From Verrucomicrobiales bacterium (GTDB lineage Bacteria; Verrucomicrobiota; Verrucomicrobiia; Verrucomicrobiales; DEV007): a stretch of DNA of 64,000 bases. Both the position numbers and the translations under genes were made by a program. Shown piece by piece: positions 59,792 through 64,000 of this stretch (its first letter is position 1; every line of letters starts with the position of its first letter). The stretch covers positions 1-64,000 of the forward strand of contig JARGNG010000008.1 in NCBI GenBank assembly GCA_029213265.1. The letters are read 5' to 3'. The notes below the pieces were generated by a model that was given only the letters and a program-made list of their open reading frames with translations, searched no databases and was not told the origin of the DNA.

Positions 59792-60874
59792 TTATAAAAG
59801 CGAGGCCGGTAGTGCATCGACCAGCTTTTTGATCTGATCCGCATCGTTCCGGTCCGCAACGAGTGTCGCATCGGACGTCTGGACAATGATCAAATCGCGT
59901 ACTCCGAGAAGCGCTACAATCGGCTGCCCTGTCTCCGAAAACACAATATTATTGGAGGAATCGATCGCTAGAATCGGACCCCGACTCGAATTCCCGGAGT
60001 CGTCCTGCTCCAGGTACTTGGCCACCGAAGGCCAGCCTCCCACATCGTCCCAGCCCACATCGGCTTCAATATTGAGAATTCGTCCAGCATTCTCCATCAG
60101 CGCAAAATCGATCGAGATTTTTTCGAGGGCCTCAAATTTCTCCGCAACCACGGCATCGAAGTCATCGGAGTCCCGAAGCTCACCGATAAAATCAAACAAC
60201 TGAGGACAGTGCTTTTCCAACTCCGCAAGAACGGTCGGGATGGACCAGATAAAAATTCCTGCGTTCCAGGAGAAGGTTCCGGCGGCGAGATACTCTTCCG
60301 CCGTCTCCACCGTTGGCTTTTCGCGAAAACGAACGACCTCGTGGGCCACGATTCCGTCATTCAGTTCCAAATCATCCAGAGGCTCGCCCCGCTCGATGTA
60401 TCCATAACTCGGGCAGGCCCAGTCAGGACGGATCCCCAGCGTAACGATCGCATCCTCTTCCGAAGCCGCCGTCGCCGCGGCGGAGAGAACCGATCGAAAT
60501 TCCGCATCCTTAATCACGAGTTGATCCGCAGGCAGCGCGATCATGACAGCCTCGGGGTCCCGAGCCGCAATCCACCCTGCCGCCAGGGCAATCGCCGGGG
60601 CGGTATCCCGGCGGGCAGGTTCAGCCACGACATTTTCCTCCGGCAACTGCGGCAGAACTTTCCGAATCCCCTCCAATTGCACTGCATTCGTCAAAACGAG
60701 AATTCGCTCGGGAGGAATGAGGCCCTCGAGACGATTCACGGCCTTTTCAATCAAGGTTTCGTCATCGAACAGGTTGAGGAGCTGCTTGGGGCGCACATTC
60801 CGGCTCAGGGGCCAGAAACGGGTTCCACTTCCACCTGCCAGAATCAAGGCGTATAAATTGTCGTTGGATGTCAT
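59792..60874 (-). CDS. manC: Mannose-1-phosphate guanylyltransferase
   Basis: Makes GDP-mannose for surface polysaccharide or glycoprotein synthesis. The ATG at 60874 (MTSNDNLYALILAGG) gives 360 residues; a GTG eight codons upstream is an alternative. The nucleotidyltransferase signature LILAGGSGTRFWPLSRNVRPKQLLNLF, VAEPARRDTAPAIALAA, LPADQLV, VVRFREKPTVETAEEYL, WNAGIFIWS and WDDVGGW are all present. The C-terminal isomerase domain of bifunctional ManC/AlgA is absent, so only the GTP-transfer step is encoded. Confidence 0.95.
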   Translation of the reverse strand: MTSNDNLYALILAGGSGTRFWPLSRNVRPKQLLNLFDDETLIEKAVNRLEGLIPPERILVLTNAVQLEGIRKVLPQLPEENVVAEPARRDTAPAIALAAGWIAARDPEAVMIALPADQLVIKDAEFRSVLSAAATAASEEDAIVTLGIRPDWACPSYGYIERGEPLDDLELNDGIVAHEVVRFREKPTVETAEEYLAAGTFSWNAGIFIWSIPTVLAELEKHCPQLFDFIGELRDSDDFDAVVAEKFEALEKISIDFALMENAGRILNIEADVGWDDVGGWPSVAKYLEQDDSGNSSRGPILAIDSSNNIVFSETGQPIVALLGVRDLIIVQTSDATLVADRNDADQIKKLVDALPASLL

Positions 60875-60945
60875 GTTCAATTCCCGTTGAATGAGCACCC
60901 AATTGGCTGCCTAATAAAGCGAAATCACCGACCCTCTCCGATTCT

Positions 60946-61803
60946 TTGGTCTTTCGCTCCGCCATCCGCCCATTCCTGCTTCTTCCCTCGTTTCTTTGCC
61001 TGGATGCCCCACTGGTGGCAGCGGGCTGGGCATTGATCCTTAGAGAGAGCAGGGAAAGCAGTCCGCCGGCTCTGATCCTGCCCCTGTTTTTCGGCGTCTG
61101 GGCGATTTATCTGGCGGACCGCCTTTCCGATGCGAAAAAGGAGGGAAGACTCTCTGATTTGCCGCTACGACATCAATTTGCCCGGCAAAACACGGACCTC
61201 CTGACTGCTCTTCTTGCCCTCAATGCAGGCCTCGCCATTTATTTTACCCTGGCTGCCCGAAGTTGGGAATTGGCCCTGGCGGTCGCCCCGATCGCAGTGG
61301 CAACGGTTTTCTACTTCATCCTTTTCCGCGTCCTGAAACGAAAACACCGGCTCCCTCCCCGGCTTCCCTGGAAAGAAAGCCTCATCGCCTTCTGCTATGC
61401 CTCCGGGGTTTCACTCTCGGCCGTCGGTCCAGAATGGATCACCCTGACCGGCACCGGCGCAGCGATGCTCGTGGGACTGGTTCTCGTGAATTGCCTTCTC
61501 ATCTCGCACGCGGAATCGAAGCATGATCAAGCAGCCGATCCGGAAGCCTTTTTCGCCCATGGAACCCACCGGGCGGCACCATGGATCTACGGCCTCCTTG
61601 CCATCATAACGATTCCGGCTCTTACGACAACCGCCAGCAAAGGCACCCTTTTCTCACCAGCGGCACTGCTCTCGGTTGCCGCATTGCTGGGCGTATTTCA
61701 CGGATTCAGGAATCGGCCGCAATGGGTACAGGCCGCGAGTGATACAGCCATGCTCGCTCCCTGGGCGGTGCTGGCCTGCCGCTACGTGACGCAACAGGGG
61801 TAG
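60946..61803 (+). CDS. UbiA-like polytopic membrane protein, TTG start
   Basis: The 285-residue product has about seven to eight hydrophobic helices. The motif YLADRLSDAKK (about 55-65) resembles the first Asp-rich motif of UbiA prenyltransferases, and LVNCLLISHAESKHDQAAD (about 179-197) occupies the place of the second. The match is partial, so prenyl or lipid-moiety transfer is only a suggestion. No ATG is available near the start; TTG at 60946 (VFRSAIRPFLLLPSFL) is the most suitable. It is divergent from manC and convergent with the RNase-H-fold gene. Confidence 0.65.
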   Translation: MVFRSAIRPFLLLPSFLCLDAPLVAAGWALILRESRESSPPALILPLFFGVWAIYLADRLSDAKKEGRLSDLPLRHQFARQNTDLLTALLALNAGLAIYFTLAARSWELALAVAPIAVATVFYFILFRVLKRKHRLPPRLPWKESLIAFCYASGVSLSAVGPEWITLTGTGAAMLVGLVLVNCLLISHAESKHDQAADPEAFFAHGTHRAAPWIYGLLAIITIPALTTTASKGTLFSPAALLSVAALLGVFHGFRNRPQWVQAASDTAMLAPWAVLACRYVTQQG

Positions 61804-61846
61804 GCCATTGCCCTGACAGGGTTCGATCTTGCGCTCGTTTGGAAGC

Positions 61847-62398
61847 TCACTTTGGAAGCGTCCATAATACCGGCACTTCAAAGGACTGATTGTAGCGGTT
61901 CTTGTACTTTACGATTCCATTCTTCGCCCCGTATTCATGAACCAGCTTCGTCACTTTGACGTCAAAGCAGCAATATTCGGCGATATCCATGATCCGCCCT
62001 TCCTGCCACCACTTGATCGCATCGGTTCCGACGGCGGTTTTGCTTTCCCCCAATGATTCGGAAGCCACCGCATCGAGCTTCGGCTTGTGCTCCAACTCTT
62101 TTTCCAGGTCGAGCATCAGATCGAGATTCGTCGTGTGTTCTTTCAGATCGAGTATCGTGTATCCCATCAGCACCTCATAATCGAACCAAATGTGATTGAA
62201 TCCAACGACGACGTCAGCCGCGCACAATTCGTCGATCAGTTCCTGCACCATCGATTCGTCATAAATCGTATAGGCATTCTTCGCGGAACTGAAGGTGACG
62301 CCGACTGACATTTTCATGTCCGCCTTCCGGTCCCATCCGCCCACATCGTTGGCGGACCGTTGCGTTTCCAAATCAAAGTAGACGTAGTTCTCGGCCAT
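61847..62398 (-). CDS. RNase H-fold 3'-5' exonuclease-like protein
   Basis: The 183 residues begin YVYFDLETQRSANDVGGW, carrying the first Asp-x-Glu pair of a DEDD exonuclease. NHIWFDYEVLMGYT holds the second Asp region, and a later acidic site is in DIAEYCCFDVKVTKLVHEYG. The order and length fit the RNase_H_2/YprB-type ribonuclease H-like family with unknown substrate. The stop is 24 bases before the GH57 stop region on the same strand. Confidence 0.78.
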   Translation of the reverse strand: MAENYVYFDLETQRSANDVGGWDRKADMKMSVGVTFSSAKNAYTIYDESMVQELIDELCAADVVVGFNHIWFDYEVLMGYTILDLKEHTTNLDLMLDLEKELEHKPKLDAVASESLGESKTAVGTDAIKWWQEGRIMDIAEYCCFDVKVTKLVHEYGAKNGIVKYKNRYNQSFEVPVLWTLPK

Positions 62399-62421
62399 AA
62401 TCCGCGGCGTTCCGTCCTCCT

Positions 62422-64000
62422 CTATTCGTATGCCTCAAACAAGTTCCAGGGCAGATCGGGGAAAATCGGATTCTTTTTCTCAATTTCCTCCAGCACCCCG
62501 TCGTCGCTCGTTTCGGTGGTGACCGCCCAAATGCGATCGAAGTCCGCGAGGTGCTCACGAGTGCGCCCCTCGGCATACTCGCGGGACGGCTCGTTCCGCA
62601 TCAGGAAGCCCCAGTCGCTCGATTGCGCGAGAAGTAATTCCCGGGTCATCAACTGGATGCAACGCTGTCGGTGGTTCGTTCCGTCCTCGTCAAACTCGGC
62701 GCGGTTTTCATCAAACAAACAAACAAACCGGGCGAGCATTTCAGCGCGGGATTGCAACTCGGTGAGTGCCCAGGTATTTTCCGGACTGGTCCAACTTTCA
62801 AAGTAGCCGCCTTCGCTCCAGGAAGAGGAAACGGGCGAGGCTTCGGGCCACTCGCGCTTCTCATGAGTACTCAGAAACTCACCGGGATTCACAAACTGAA
62901 AATCGCCCCGTTGCGCCGTGTTCCGGAAAACGCGCTCAAGAAATTCGGTTCCTTCGAACCACCAGTGACCGAAAAGATCCATATCGAAAGCACAGACTAC
63001 GAGAGGATCTTCGACCCCTTCGGCTTCAAGCGAAGCCAGTTGCGCACCCCGGTTGCTCACGAATCGCAGCGAATGCTCTTCCAGAGCCCGCGAAGCAAGA
63101 TCCATATCATAGGGCAAATTATCATCCTCATTTCGCTCGAGCCGGTAGTATTTCAGCCCCGTAAACTGGCGCTGCTCCGATTCGCCCAGATAATCCCGCA
63201 AGTACTCCACCGGTGCTTCCAGCCCGATGTCGCGCATAAAATTCCGATAGCGTCCGTCACCGGGAAACCCCTCATCGGCGCTCCAGATTTCACTGCTACT
63301 TCCCTGATCTCTGCCAAAAACACGCAAGCCGCTTTTCGCTGCACCGGGGAGATAGGGAAACAGCGGATCCGCATTGGGTGCGCTCGTCATTCCATGCTCT
63401 TCGACGATTGTCCAGTCGATCCCCTCCTGTTTCAGGAGTTGAGAAAGTGCGGGAGCATACGCGCACTCCGGCAGCCAGAACCCGCGGGGCATTCTGCCAA
63501 AACACTGCACATACTGCCGAATTCCCACTCGAACCTGCGCCTGTGCCGCCTCTGGCACCCGCATGAGCAAAGGCAGAATCCCGTGGGTGGCTGCGCTCGC
63601 GGTAATTTCCAAATGACCGCTGTCACGAAGGTCCGCATAGGCTTTGACCAAGTCGCCCTGCCACTCTTCCACGAACAGGGTCCGAAACCGGAAAAAGCGA
63701 TCTTCATACATTTTGGCGAGTTCACCGAAACCGGTGACATCCCCTCTCTCCACTTCTTCACGACAGAGTCGCAGGGTCCGGTCAATGTAAGCCAGCGTTC
63801 GCCGACGCAGAATCCGATCCTGCAGCATCGCAAGGAAGGTGGGCGACAAATTCAGGGTCAGACGAAACGGCACCTCTTCGCTCCGAAGACGAAACATCAT
63901 TTCCAGCAAAGGAAGATGGGTCTCCAAGACCGCACTGTGAAGCCAGTCCTCCTCCAGGCAGTGCGGCACTTCAGGGTGGCGCACCCAAGGGACGTGGGCA
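62422..64000 (-). CDS. GH57 (DUF1957) 1,4-alpha-glucan branching-type enzyme, 5' end outside window
   Basis: The frame enters from beyond position 64000 and reads AHVPWVRHPEVPHCLEEDW, which is the conserved HAHLPYVRHPE-like opening of DUF1957 GH57 proteins, so only a few N-terminal residues are missing. Further motifs are FWLPECAYAP (catalytic Glu), AFDMDLFGHWWFEG (catalytic Asp), and the helical C-terminal DUF1957 region with SSDWGFLMRN. These enzymes branch or remodel alpha-glucans. A GH13 GlgB is also encoded in this window. Confidence 0.92.
   Translation of the reverse strand, partial: AHVPWVRHPEVPHCLEEDWLHSAVLETHLPLLEMMFRLRSEEVPFRLTLNLSPTFLAMLQDRILRRRTLAYIDRTLRLCREEVERGDVTGFGELAKMYEDRFFRFRTLFVEEWQGDLVKAYADLRDSGHLEITASAATHGILPLLMRVPEAAQAQVRVGIRQYVQCFGRMPRGFWLPECAYAPALSQLLKQEGIDWTIVEEHGMTSAPNADPLFPYLPGAAKSGLRVFGRDQGSSSEIWSADEGFPGDGRYRNFMRDIGLEAPVEYLRDYLGESEQRQFTGLKYYRLERNEDDNLPYDMDLASRALEEHSLRFVSNRGAQLASLEAEGVEDPLVVCAFDMDLFGHWWFEGTEFLERVFRNTAQRGDFQFVNPGEFLSTHEKREWPEASPVSSSWSEGGYFESWTSPENTWALTELQSRAEMLARFVCLFDENRAEFDEDGTNHRQRCIQLMTRELLLAQSSDWGFLMRNEPSREYAEGRTREHLADFDRIWAVTTETSDDGVLEEIEKKNPIFPDLPWNLFEAYE

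Noticed and set aside
1-64000. CRISPR arrays, prophage, restriction-modification or toxin-antitoxin systems
   Set aside because: No regularly spaced repeats and no recognisable nuclease, phage or toxin genes were seen on either strand.

Overview
The window most likely comes from a free-living, aerobic, Gram-negative member of the PVC superphylum, probably a Verrucomicrobiota. The clues are an abundance of secreted sulfatases, a giant FG-GAP/ASPIC-UnbV protein, sensor kinases with OB-like periplasmic modules, a full outer-membrane lipoprotein pathway (Lgt, LspA, LolA) and an unsaturated G+C-rich codon style. No 16S rRNA is present, so the placement is inference. Most start codons I inspected have no recognisable Shine-Dalgarno sequence.

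Layout. 1-500: a decayed IS3-family transposase. 600-7450: a glycine-zipper lipoprotein; an Aas-like acyl-ACP synthetase overlapping a BON-MscS channel gene; a two-subunit sodium/solute symporter (DUF4212 plus SSS); and upp. 7500-11350: two secreted sulfatases, one fused to a BNR sialidase-like domain, divergent from a histidine kinase/response regulator pair (11573-14232). 14295-20043: a duplicated DUF6174 protein, an MMPL/RND exporter, a LolA-like carrier and two lineage-specific envelope proteins. 20138-26534: trxB, a domain-permuted photolyase-like protein overlapping a DUF2256 zinc-ribbon gene, rlmD, glgB and a second glycine-zipper lipoprotein. 26732-30343: the FG-GAP giant. 30420-34038: ahcY and metK divergent from an ArsR-methyltransferase regulator of SahR type, i.e. 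the activated-methyl cycle. 34082-38307: a phosphodiester-glycosidase-like protein, a third sulfatase and a two-module pectate-lyase-3 protein, a second polysaccharide locus. 38618-50900: an envelope and central-metabolism block on the minus strand (FKBP isomerase, Cys-less rhodanese, lspA, ileS, lgt, gltA, sucD, sucC, OmpA-like, hisS). 51021-64000: purU, tRNA-Leu(AAG), comM/yifB, priA, an abundant outer-membrane barrel, ygfZ, a 3-hydroxyisobutyrate-dehydrogenase-like enzyme, ruvX, a mannose-1-phosphate guanylyltransferase, a UbiA-like membrane protein, an RNase-H-fold exonuclease and a GH57 glycogen enzyme that leaves the window.

How the parts fit. Sulfatases plus sialidase-like, phosphodiester-glycosidase and beta-helix lyase modules suggest growth on sulfated glycans, with sodium-coupled uptake and a two-component system close by. 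Sugar surplus is stored as glycogen (glgB, GH57). Nearly everything else is housekeeping. There is no CRISPR array, prophage, recognised defence island or secondary-metabolite cluster. The most unusual items are the permuted photolyase-like/DUF2256 pair, the Aas homologue whose acyltransferase motifs have decayed, the sulfatase-sialidase fusion, the tRNA-Leu with AAG anticodon, a small dispersed palindromic repeat, and a strong inverted repeat ahead of the kinase operon.
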